Source of the DNA: Tenebrio molitor
Taxonomy: Eukaryota; Arthropoda; Insecta; Coleoptera; Tenebrionidae
DNA length: 64,000 nt
Direction: 5' to 3'
Assembly (NCBI RefSeq): GCF_963966145.1
Contig: NC_091049.1
Coordinates: 5,952,001 to 6,016,000 of the forward strand
This document shows positions 9,759 through 21,700 of this stretch, piece after piece. A program made the position numbers and the translations under genes. Under the pieces are notes generated by a model, which was not told the DNA's origin, searched no databases, and was given only the letters and a program-made list of their open reading frames with translations. The stretch's first letter is position 1. Every line of letters begins with the position of its first letter.

Positions 9759-12700
9759 TTACTGAATGGAACACAATTGCTTACGTAATTCAGATTCGTT
9801 CTCGTCTAGTTCGACTTCAGGCACGATTTGACCGTTCGAAACGACCTCGGGAAGATACGGTTTGTAGTCGAGGCCCGACCTTTCGTAGAACAGAATGTAC
9901 GCCGAACTGGTGTCGATCTTGGGTACTTTCACGTCACTGTAAGCACACTTGTAACTGTTCGACTCGATCGTCTTTTCGACGACGTCGATGTCGGCGGCGG
10001 CAGCGGCGGTGGCGTCATCTTCGTCGTCACCGCCGTGGTGGTCTTCGTTGGCGTCGTCGGCGAGCGACGGCGGCTGCGAACGGTTCGCCTCCTCCGCGTT
10101 GTCATCGCCACGTTTCTCGCTCTGCTCCGGTCTTATTGCTTTGCGTCTGCGCAGAGGCGTGCAGCCGCTCTTCTTCACCTTGGTGGTGGTCTCGCCGGCG
10201 TCGGTGAGGACCTCGCGACAAGAACTGTCGTTGTAGCAGTACCAGTTGCCGTTCGGATTGCACGCGTACGAGATGTAGTGGCCTCCGTTCAGCATCCCGG
10301 AATGGCTCTGCAAATCACGATTAATAAATAAATAACATGTTGTATATTATGCGACAAGAAAGTGAAAAAGACCCGAGCGCAATTATTATACGAGGGATGA
10401 AAAGGCGTTCGGAAACTAATCCGTTTGGCGCAATTTTTAACGTACGTCTGTTTAAGACGCAGTTGACGTTTTGTTTGCCATTCGTAAATCTGATTTTATG
10501 TTGTGTGGTTTAAGTAACGACGAGCGTGTTCCCAACCACAGCCGATTCCAAATGTGCCAGTTTTTGAACGCCGTTTAGCAAGTCGAGGAAGTGGTTCAAT
10601 TATCAGATTGGTGAAGAGTGCGATTGCGTCTGTTGCGGAACGAAATGACGTCAACTTTTTTGTTTATTTCAAACCAACCTGTTAAATTATTAAAAATTAT
10701 CAACAAGCGTAGAGGGATCCCTCTACGTCAACAAGTAACTATGTTGTAAAGTTAACATTTTGGTGTAGTAAACAGAAGAGATATTGTAGAGTACAAACAC
10801 TCCATTATCGAATAGAGGAAACACAAACGGTAAATCATAATTTGGAAATGAAAAATTCAATCTTTTGAACATAACTTTTATATGTAATTCCGAATTAAGT
10901 CGTGATTTAAAAAAACCTTTTTGTAGGTCGTTCTTTGTTAAAAAAACGTGTTTTTTAAAAGAACAGCAAATAAATAAAATAGCTTAAAACAATTGACGAT
11001 ATATTTTTTTTATATTATGAATTGACGACGATATAACTAAACAAACAAGCTGAGAAAAAAAAATGTTACACTCCGATAGACAGTAAATGAATTTTGAAAT
11101 TTTAATTGACAATTACAACAAACGAAAAGCCACAATTTAAACGAATAATTATGGCTTATCCGGCTCGAAGGACCAAAAAATGTTTGTCTCTGGTTATATC
11201 GTGTGACCTGGATTACTCAATAATATAAATAAAAAATATTGATGACAAAAAATGTTTTTAAAGTTTGTAAACACTTGTTGTGAGACACTGTTTACTTTAA
11301 GGGAGAAGACTTTTGTAGACTATCAGCAAAAATAAATATTTGTAAATATAAAGGGTGAGCTACGGATTTCCTTAAATATTATTGCAATACTGAAGGATTC
11401 TGTTCTAATGTTAAAATATCGTCTCAGTCGACAATTCATTTTTACGAACCTCGACCGGAAATGACACAAACTTTGTTGTAAATTGTTGTTTGTAAATTCA
11501 TCTCGGAAAGAGATGTAAAGTGTAGAAATAATTTACAAATCATCAACGAATAACGAGTTTACGGAGAGGTACCGTCAAATAAAAAAATTTGAAATTAAAT
11601 TTGAAAAAATATTGTAAAAGAGACACTATGTATTCTACGAAGAAGAGTCGAGAAGAAAGGGGAAGTGGATCGTAATGATCAAAAAAAAAATGGAGAAACA
11701 ATTTTCCATTTTCTACAACAATGCCAAATCGCTCAGTCAAAGGTTCATAGAAAATATGTCAATTCCTGTTTCGTAAAAACTTTCTGGGCGGATGCAGTGA
11801 ATCTTTCCGGAAAATTTGAAAAATTGTAACCTGAGTATTTTTAAAATAAAACTGCGACGATTGACATTTTTTTTATCACAACTTGTCTCCCCAAAATAAT
11901 AAAAAATTATTTATAAACGACAAATATTGCAGAATTTCCCACAAAAAAAACACCTTCAGTTGCTAATTAAGTAATTACATCGCAAATGTAAAAGTTTTTT
12001 GTAACTTTTAATTTTCCTTGCCACATTTATAATCGAGATGCGGTAATAGTTATTTATGTACATTACAAATGCGGTAGACTACATTTTACAGGGCGAGGTT
12101 TTTATAAATTTTATAGATTGAAACACGACCGCGCAGTGGGAGTGTTTTAACAAAAACCGAGCGATGTAAAATGTCTACCGCATTAGTAACGTATTAATCT
12201 TTTTGGCCGACGACTTTACTTTTTTTACTTGTTGTAACCAATAATTTTACAAAACCTGTCAAAGACTGACATTTGATTAATGAGTTATCAGAAAGTTATA
12301 TATTACACCGATAACTGACATGCGACATACGATTTATACAACAAAATGGCGCCATCAGACTTCACAATTTTTCACAAGAAAACAATTAAATAATGTTCAC
12401 TTTGGATAACTGAACGGATCAATGGTAGCGGTATCTTGTCTTAGTATAAATGGACTTTATTTATGATAAGCTAACAGTTTTTTTGGAGGTCCCTGAAAGC
12501 TTAAAATTTTCGTGGTATTTTACACACTCCGTGCGGTAAAATGACAGATAGTTTGATAGTGTGTAAAAATCAAGATACCGTAGCTGTTCAAAATGTGTAA
12601 ACATGTCATTTAGATTTGAGGAGGCCAAAAAGATTTTATCAGTCATGTATGAAATCACTTCCTGTAACAACACTCCTTAGATTGTGATTGTATTGTTGCT

Positions 12701-15700
12701 TCCGGAACGTCGCAGTATAAATGAATAAATACAAACGTGTGCCAGTATTTTTGAAATAAGGCAAAAAAAAAAGAAAATTTGAAGCTAAAAAAATATAATG
12801 AATAAATAATAATTACTAAGAATCTAATACAGCGTGTCTAAAAAAATTCTCGTCGAAGTCGCTTTTGGATGCATAGTGCAAGCAGCGTGTTTTTCAATTT
12901 TACTTATCAAATGTCACATTTTTATTGAAGGTAAAATAACAAGACCTATTAGCCGTTCACGATTGTTTTAAACACGCAGCAGGCCAAGATATTTTTTGTT
13001 AGATTGGCGTCAGGTCCTGTCATATGACGTTTCGTTATTTAATATTCGTCTTGTTGTCAATTCAGTCATTGATTTAGTGCAATTTGATTATTTTTTTATG
13101 CCAAATCACAATATTGCCAACTAAAATGTCAGATTTTCATAGACACTCCGAATTTGAAACAATCGTGAATGCTGTATAATTTTTTAATCGGATAAATTTT
13201 TCAATTTTACGAAAACTTTTTGCTTTGACAATTTTACGAGTTGAATTTGGGCATTTTTATTCTGGTTAGGCCCGAGAGCTTTAGCTCGAGGGTTTAACCT
13301 TTGAATAAAAATGCCCAAATATTAACGAATAAAATTGTCTAAAGCAAAAATGTTTAAGTGAAAATTGGGAAATTCATCAGATATTAAAAATTAGGTCGTG
13401 TTATTTTTGGCAAGATTAATTCCAGAATACAAACTTTAACGTTAGGTAATTATTTATTTATAATACAGTTATTAAAAACACAATTATGAAAAACAATTTG
13501 AGAGTCTGACAGGAATAGCATGCAATTTTAATCACTTTTGACACATGACAGAGTAGTAGGAAGTTTTCATCGCAATAAACATTTTTGATTGGATGAAAGC
13601 AAGCGCTCTGGTTGGCAAGAAAATCGAAACAGGAATTTTTACTGAAAGATTTTAGGTTGGCGGCACTAAATGTCAAAGTCACGTGAAATTTTTGTACAAT
13701 ATAGCAGTAGAGGCCGAGGGGGTTATCAAGCCACGGGTTAGGAACAACAGAGAGGACGACGACGATTTTGAATATTTAACGAATTGATTGACTTTTGTAG
13801 TGTCAGTCGCTTCTTGGATCCTTTATGTTGCCAATGGAAGAAAAATAAATTCCCTAACCGGGAATACATATTTTAACAAAAATTATTATACAGCGCGATC
13901 AACAATGACTAAGTCTGTTGGCAATGAAACTGACCGGATATTTTAACTCCACATGACGTTTAAAAAAAAATATTATGTAGGTTATATAACAAGGAAGACA
14001 ACTGGCCCTCGGTGGCAGCCAAGATATAATAAATGTTGAAAATGTAAAGTGTAAAAATCATTAAATAAAATCGTTCTTCTACCTCCTCCGACTTCCCAAC
14101 AAGACGTGACATCCAAGTTTTTTTAAATGAATGTCTCGTTATTTCGACAAAAATAGAGATAAAAAAATAAACGATAGAAAACAAAACGTACTGCGCAACT
14201 TTAATCATGCCAACATCCACGATGACCAGACATTTTGTCCCGACTCCAATAAACAAAATCATGTATGGTAAACTCGCGACCTGCTGTATTATAACCGGCC
14301 TGTTCAAAAGTGTAGTTTGAGTGATCTCCGCAGAGCGCTAGTAAACGGGCGCTTATTCACCGAGAATTTTTTTTCAAATCATTTTTTTAATTTGAAATCA
14401 AAAAATATTCCTCGTTTTTTGCTGCTTTGAAATTAAATTCGGGAATTTTTTCCTTATTTTTCGTTGTTTTTCTTTTTATTTTTAATGAAGCGCCCGTTTT
14501 GTGGCGCCCTCATCGGCGGAAATTGGCTCTTCCTCGGAAACATTTTCATAATGCATTTTTAATGAAATGTACAGGCCGCTTATTATAATACAGCAGGTCG
14601 TGGGTCAACCCAATCGCCATTTTCTACGTTTCCATTTCGAAAATAGACTTCTGTCAAAAATAATTTGTCTTCTCGAGCGCAAACCACTTCTTAAAAATAA
14701 AATTCACCTAAACGTCAAAATTGACAAGTGACGGTTCATTAAAATACGCCCCACGTTTCCAGAAACTTTGTTTTTTTCCACAGCCGCTCTTTTTCCCGTC
14801 TTTTTGTTGACCACACTCCAATACATTTACACGACGAGCAACTGAAGTGCGCCTTTCCGTCCCGACCGTTACTTCATTGCAGCGAGACCAACAATTACAC
14901 TCGTGACGACCAAACCAAATCTCTCACTCACCACGACCGCGTACAGCTGATACTTCAGATCGAACGGATCCTGCCCCGGCAGCAACTTGTGCTGGTGGTA
15001 GTCCTTCAGGTGTTCGTCGATAATCGGCGTCTTGAGCAGACTGGTCGACTCCAACCTCGCCCTGACCTTGTTGTTCAATTTAGTCTTTTGTTTCTCGTTC
15101 GGTTTGTTCTCGTTCATCAGCAATTTCGAGTGTTCGTTGCTGACCTGTTGCGTCTCCCCGTTCTCCTCTATCGTCTTCACCGACGACTGACTCTCGCACG
15201 AACTCTCCAGATCTTGACGCTTCTCGCGCAGGTGCAGGTGTCTGAGTATCGTCTCCTGGGGCACGGACGCCAGGTAGGCGGTCGGGTCGAAGTCCTTGAA
15301 GGGGAAATTCACCACTTTCTGGGTCTTCACCCACTTGCTGTTCACGTAATCGAAACGCTTCAGGTGTACGATCTGCAAGCCCAAAAAAAAATTCAAACAC
15401 ACCTCACAAACAATCGGAATCTCTTCTGCTCACCAGAATCGGTGGCAGCCGCCATATCTGCAACTTCTTCGTCGCCGGTTGCTTGTCCTGACAATTCGAA
15501 CAGTGATACATCGTCTCCAGCCTCTCCTCCGAGGTGAACGCTTTCAGGCAGTAGTCCAGATCGATGGGTTCCGTGTGCAGCTTCCTACACCTGCTGACGC
15601 TCTCGTCTTCGATCCACAACTGAAAAAATAGTTTCCGATGTGATTTTTTTTCGTCGAGAAATCTCGTTTGTTCACCTTTTCCCTGCCGCTCTGATATCTG

Positions 15701-18700
15701 AGATGTAACGCTGTGGGGTCCCAATCGATGGCTATGCACATCGCGTGCATATTACCTCTACAGTGGTCAATCAACTTATTGTCGCTGCAGGGCAGAGTAC
15801 AACCGCGACAGAACTGCGTCCAGTGGCAGATGGCGCAGATTTGTCCGCCTTGCAGAACGGCCTTAAGCGTGAAGGGGAATTCGTAGCCCAACGAGTCATC
15901 ACTGGGGATCAAACAACTCAGTCAGTTTTTGGTGCCTTCGAAGTGTAATTCTAGAGACTTACCAGTCCGTCGCGTGATTGGTCTGGTCGCTCTGGGGCAG
16001 AGGACTCAACAGCCTCGTCACTTGACTCCACACCGCCTCGTACAAACTCTGACAGGTGGTGGAGTGATGGTAGCCCAAAAGGAGCGGCGAACCGAACAGG
16101 CTCGGCTTGCTCTTCTGCTGCGACAGGAAGTACGTCTCCTGCCGCACGCACTTTCGATGTACCGCTATTAAATAACTGGGAAATTTACAAGAAAAACTCC
16201 GACTCTCGGACGTGCCCGACGAATGTGTCGACATCGACGCTCTCTTCAACGTCACGCCGTTCGTCAAAAAGTGACTCTCGCTTTTCTGCTTGCTCTGAAA
16301 GATCAAATCTTTAGTCCGTACTCACACACAAGAAAAAAAAAAACAACACAAACGTACAACACGAGTCTTACGGCGTTGTTATTCGACAAATCAAAAACGA
16401 GACAAACCCCACTGTTAACAACATCGAATCAAGCCCAAACATGTCTACCCCACGTACTGTACTTCTTAAAATTGAAAGTGGCCCAACAATGTTAAAAAAT
16501 AATAATACAAAACCCAACACACTTGATTTTATCCATCATCCCTCAATACTAAGGTAACTAAATCAACACACTACGTATAGAGGTACCGCCATCAGTGATT
16601 TTTATGTCTGTCCTTGTCGCACAATCTACTCAAACTGGGGATAAAAAAAACACAATCTAAAAATGATTTGACGTAATTTGACAAAAACTAGTGTCATTAT
16701 TCTGCTGCATATTTAATAATCCTCGTTCAAGATTCATCTAACTTATTATTTCGTTACAGTTTTCGTTTGTGTTTAAGTATTGCCATTTATTTCTTTGTTC
16801 TCGTTAAAAGTTAAAAGATGTTAACTTGGTTCAGTTACTTACGTTTATTTTAATACTTTAACATGGTCAGTAACAAGTGTTGTGTTAGCGGCTGTTCAAG
16901 TTCTAGAAAAAATGGATTTAAACAAGCAATTTAATATTAGGAGTCAAAAACAGAATACGGAGGGAACAGTGGCTAAAAAATTGAGACTGTCTGTGAGTTC
17001 GTGCTCCAACCGTGAACTACAAATCTGCTGTGTAAGTATCTACATAAAAGTACGGGAATGAGAAGAGCAGTTCAAAATATATTTTGATATTGTATTTTTA
17101 AACGATTAAAAATTTGGTAACTTGTTTGGGTTTTATTAGTGGTGTTTTTGTAAATTTTAATTAAAAAGATATCTGCAACCAGTAAAACATTTCAGTTAAA
17201 AAATTTTGATTAATTTTGGGCGACATAACCTAACATATTTTTGACATTGTAGTAATGCCATTATTTCATTAAAAAAATCCCCAAAACTATTGTCTTCCTT
17301 ATTTCACTTGTGAAATTTGCATTTGATATCTTTGTCTTAAAATCCACTCTCGCGAGGAATGGAATGGCGGTACCTCTATACGTAGTGTGTTGATCTAGTA
17401 CCTTACTCAATACTATTCAAATATGTAAACAATGGTGAAGTAAGCCCTGTCAAATAAAATTTCAAAGTTTATTTCATTTTTGCCTAAATTTTGTACCAAC
17501 ACTCTGTATATGTCATACTATTTTGTTCACACTTAAATATTGTATATTAGAATTAGTTTTACATGAGCATTATTTTTAAAATTTTTGCAAAATTCAAGGT
17601 TAGGGATTTCGTACTTCAATTAGCCGGTCGTCGTATTTTTTGTTTGTGGCAAAAATTGAATTAAAATTGTTTTTTTGCGTTAAATTTTACATTATTAAAA
17701 CAAAAAGGCATGGCCCAGAGCTGGTCACGTTAATAGCAACAAATAAAAAAAACACAAATCGACACACACGTCGCTCGTTAAAAAAAAACAGCAAAAAAAA
17801 ATAATTGCGCACTCGTTGGCGTTTTGGGCGCGTGCATACCTTAAAGCATAGAATGTTGGGCATGCAAAGGGCCGAACCACCTCTTACCTCAGGACTGCGG
17901 GCCAAGGAACTATCAGATGCTGCAACCTCCACATCTGGAGACAAAAATATTGACAGATATTGACTTACGTCAAACAGTTACCAACCCAAACAAGTTTTGC
18001 CCCAAAAAGTCACCAGCGGAGAGGCGTAAAATCACTCACCGGTGTCGTTGGACAAGTCGTCGATCTCGTGCGATTTCCTGGTGTTATCCGGCAACTCGTA
18101 GGCGTACAACTCCGTCGCCGTCCCCGGATTAATCCTGGCCTCGTCGTTCAACACTTGCCTGATCTGAGAGTAGGCGAGTTCGGCCAGCAAAAACCTGTCC
18201 GTTCTTATGTTGCAGAGACGGTGGAGCTGCTGCTTGAGCTCAACGTACTTGGCTTCGGAATTCAACCGGAGACCGTACTTAATCGGTGTCTCGCCGTTCA
18301 ATCTCACAACTGTTGAAAGAGAAACGCGTTTCTTTCGATTCGACGGAAACACGGGACGTGTTTACCTAGGACCTCGCAGAGGGTGTAACTTTCCATCGGC
18401 AACGGCAGACTCAACAGATTGAACGGGTCGAACCGGACCGATTCGTGTCCGCAAGTCTGACAGGTCACCTTGCTCTTCAGCTGGCCGTAGAAGAGGTCGG
18501 TTATGATGGAGTGGTCGCGGGCCAGGTGCTGCACCCACGCCTCTTCGGCGACGACCTCGTCCGGCCGACCTCCCGAATCTTTGAGCTCGGTGTACTGCTT
18601 GCGCGCCACGCGATTCAGGTCCTCGTGGAGGGCGTCCAGCAGCCACGCCAGCAACTCCTAGAGCAGACGAGTCGTTAGCGACGGCGGGAGGGCGCGACCT

Positions 18701-21700
18701 GGAAGACCCACCTGCGAGTCGTGCTGGCCGCCGCCCCCGAGGTGCGGCGCGTGTTTTGTGACGCAGTAGCGCAGCTTCAGCGGGGCCACGCTCCTCGTCG
18801 ACCCCGCCCACAACTCCCTGCACAGCTCCGCGTACCTCCTCGCCACCATACCCTTGGTCCCCAGCGGGTTCATGCTGTTCAGCTCGCACAGCTGCCCGTC
18901 CCGCTGGAAGTACATGGTGAGGGGGCGCGTGTTCGAGACGGCTTGGAGGGCGGCGTTCATGAAGCAAGTGTTGCCCAGGTTGTGCAGACCCGTCGCCCCC
19001 GGGGGCAGGCAGATCGTCGGCCGCCGCTCCGCGCTGATGATCTGGCCGCCGGCCGCCAACGCGCCCAGCTCTTCGGGCCAGGTGAGGTCCTTGTTGCGCA
19101 CCTCCAGCAAGATCTTGTCGCCGTCGATCACGCTCAGGTCCTGCAGGGTGGCGTTCTCGTCCTCGAGGAGCGTGGTGGAGTCCTTGATGTGCCAGAGCCG
19201 CACGTCCTCGATGCGGAGCGAGAGGCGCGAGCAAAGGAACTCGATCACCTGGCGCACGTTGGCCAGCCGGCTGAAGGCGGCGGTGTGGGCCAGGTAGCGG
19301 CGGGGCGAGGCCATGGGTGACGTGGTGATGCCGGCGGTGTTCAAAGCGGCGGCGCCGTACCTGCAAGCGCGACCGTCAGTGCGCCTCGCGCGGCGACCCG
19401 TCCACTTACCCCCCCACGACGCTGCTCCACGACGCCGACGGCCCCACCGCCTGCGACTGGTGCATCCAGATGCTCAGGTTCAGCGGGTACAGCTCCAGCT
19501 CGACCTCGTGGCTCCCGGGGGGCAGGATCACCTGTCTCGGGAGCGGCAGCGGGCCGCCGTACCAGTGCGCCAGCGCCTTCCACAGCGAGTCCGGCACCAG
19601 CTCGAAGTCCCTGTGCTGCACCAGCGGCGTGTCCTTCTTCAGCCGCCCGCCCTCGCCCGTCAGCGTCCTGACCTTGTGCAGCGGCTCGGCGACGAGATTC
19701 GAGTTGTCCACGGGCCCCGGCAGGCCCTGGCCGCGCTTCGGCCCGGTGGTCCCCGAGCTGCTCGACACCCCCGAGCTCGACGCGATGCTGCAGGTGTCGC
19801 CCTTGCTCAGCAGGTCCCCCATCGACTCCATGCTGTTCGAGTTGAACTCGTTGGAGTCGGTGCCGTTGCTGATGAGGCTCTCGTCGCACACGATGCCCTC
19901 CTCGACGATGCGGGGGTCGACGCGGCAGTTGCAGTGGTCCAGGTTGTTGCGAGGGGTCGTGGTGTAGCTCAGCCAGTTCTGCCACCACTCGGACGAGATC
20001 AAGTACCAGAACTGGCCGACGTGGTAGCCGCGGCGCTCCTCGCGCTGCAGCCATCCGGTCACTGCAACACCCCCAATAGACCGTCATCGTCACCGCCGCC
20101 CCTCCGCACTCACCGATGTCGTGCTCGTGGTGTCTACAGTGCGGCCTCAGCACGAACGACACGTGGCAGACGTGAAACAAAAGCTCCAACATCGGCTCGA
20201 CCAACCCGTTCTCCTCCACGCCCCACACCAGAAACTCCTCTTGACTCAAGCCGGCCCTGTCGTCGAGCCTTCGAGTCAAAGAATCGAGAATCTTCGAGTG
20301 GTCGGTCTCGTTCGAGTTCTCGACGAAGCTCCCGTCGAAGCTGCCCCTCCTGAACCTCTTGTTGTTCTCGTTGGCTACGAGCAGGAGGGTGTTGATCATG
20401 TGGCGTAGCTCGTCCGGGTTCAAATAGCAATCTCTGTCCATGTCGAATATTTTGAAGCAAACTGGAAATCACCAGATTACTCTCCGGCGACGTCTCGACG
20501 CCAACTTACACTTCATCCTTTCGGCGGTGGGGCCCCGGCAGGCCGCCGAAATCCCGCAGCACAACTCCTTGAAGTCGACGTGACCGTCCCTGTTCACGTC
20601 CAGCGCTAGAAACAAACTGCAAGAGAAAAAAAATAGAAGCGCGGTGAAGCGAGATCGACTCACCCCTCGCACGCCGTCAGAGGGATGGGGGGGCACACCA
20701 TCGACCTGACGCAGTTCAGGTCCAGGTGGCAGGACGGCGACGAACTCTGCAACGTCCAGAAACATTTCTCCAGCTCGCAGATGTCCTGCTCTTCCAGGTG
20801 GGTCACGCCGGCCAAAGTCTGGTAGAAAGTCGGAGCTTCCACTTCGGAACTGAGGGAGACGCAAGGGTTCGACAACAACCTGGAAAATATTATTTTGTGA
20901 TTTTTGAGTGAAAATAAAAGAAGTGCGACAAGATAATAAAAACAGTCTCGGGTCAAGTATCAATTACACATCACAGGTACTTGTTTTTTGTGATAATCTT
21001 CAGTTAGGAGAACTGGAAAAAAACCTAATCTCAATTGTTTTTAAATGGGTGTTCGTACGGTCTGGTTCGTTACGCCGACGTTCGTTATTTGTTGACTCGT
21101 GTATGATAATAACAACGACAATCAGTGCTCGATAAAAATTTGCAAAGAGTCACGCCAAATTGGAGTACTTCCCGGTGCTCTTTTGAACATTGTGCAGTAC
21201 AAATTATTTTTCCTTTTTAAGAGCATCACGCCAACGGAAATTTGTGGCGAGACGGAGCGTGCTGCGAGCTAGACTTCGTTTCTAATTGTGAAAAATTGCA
21301 CTTCGGGATTTAGACGCTGTCGTCCGAGCCCAGGAGGTGACCCCGTTGTGGGCGTTAACGAGTGCTGCGACACCGGAAATCGTCGACAAAGTGCACGATC
21401 GCCGATTAAAAGTTTCTGAAGTTGCTGAGGCGGTGGGCGTCTCAGATGAACAAAATTTTCACATCCTTGGCGAAGAATGATCGAGTCTCCGCTGCACGCT
21501 TTGGCGTTTTGACAAACGAATCTTTCACGAAATTCGCCGGACCTGGATCAGTCAGATGAGCTTCAGATCTGGTGCTAACATTTTCGGTACCGAAAACCTT
21601 TCCTAAATCCAAATCATCAATTTTTTATTTATTTTTTTTTTCATAACGACAGTTCGTAACATTCTCTGCCAAGTTTAAAATGTCTGGATCAGTTCTTGAT

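Larger units (their letters stand above)
10308..14931 (-). other. USP32 last intron (4.6 kb), repeat-rich
   Basis: Bounded by the exon 14 donor GTGAGT and the exon 15 acceptor TTTGCAG. Apart from the repeats listed separately, I see AT-rich unique sequence. A word AATTATTATACGAGGGATGAAA at about 10380 matches short repeats at 43.66, 43.77 and 44.37 kb. Confidence 0.6.

Noticed and set aside
18362..19366. Long 334-codon minus-strand frame and several long plus-strand frames over USP32 exons (19313-20353, 18721-19320)
   Set aside because: They are shadows of the GC-rich USP32 exons. The frame that encodes DUSP and USP motifs is the only one with matching splice sites.
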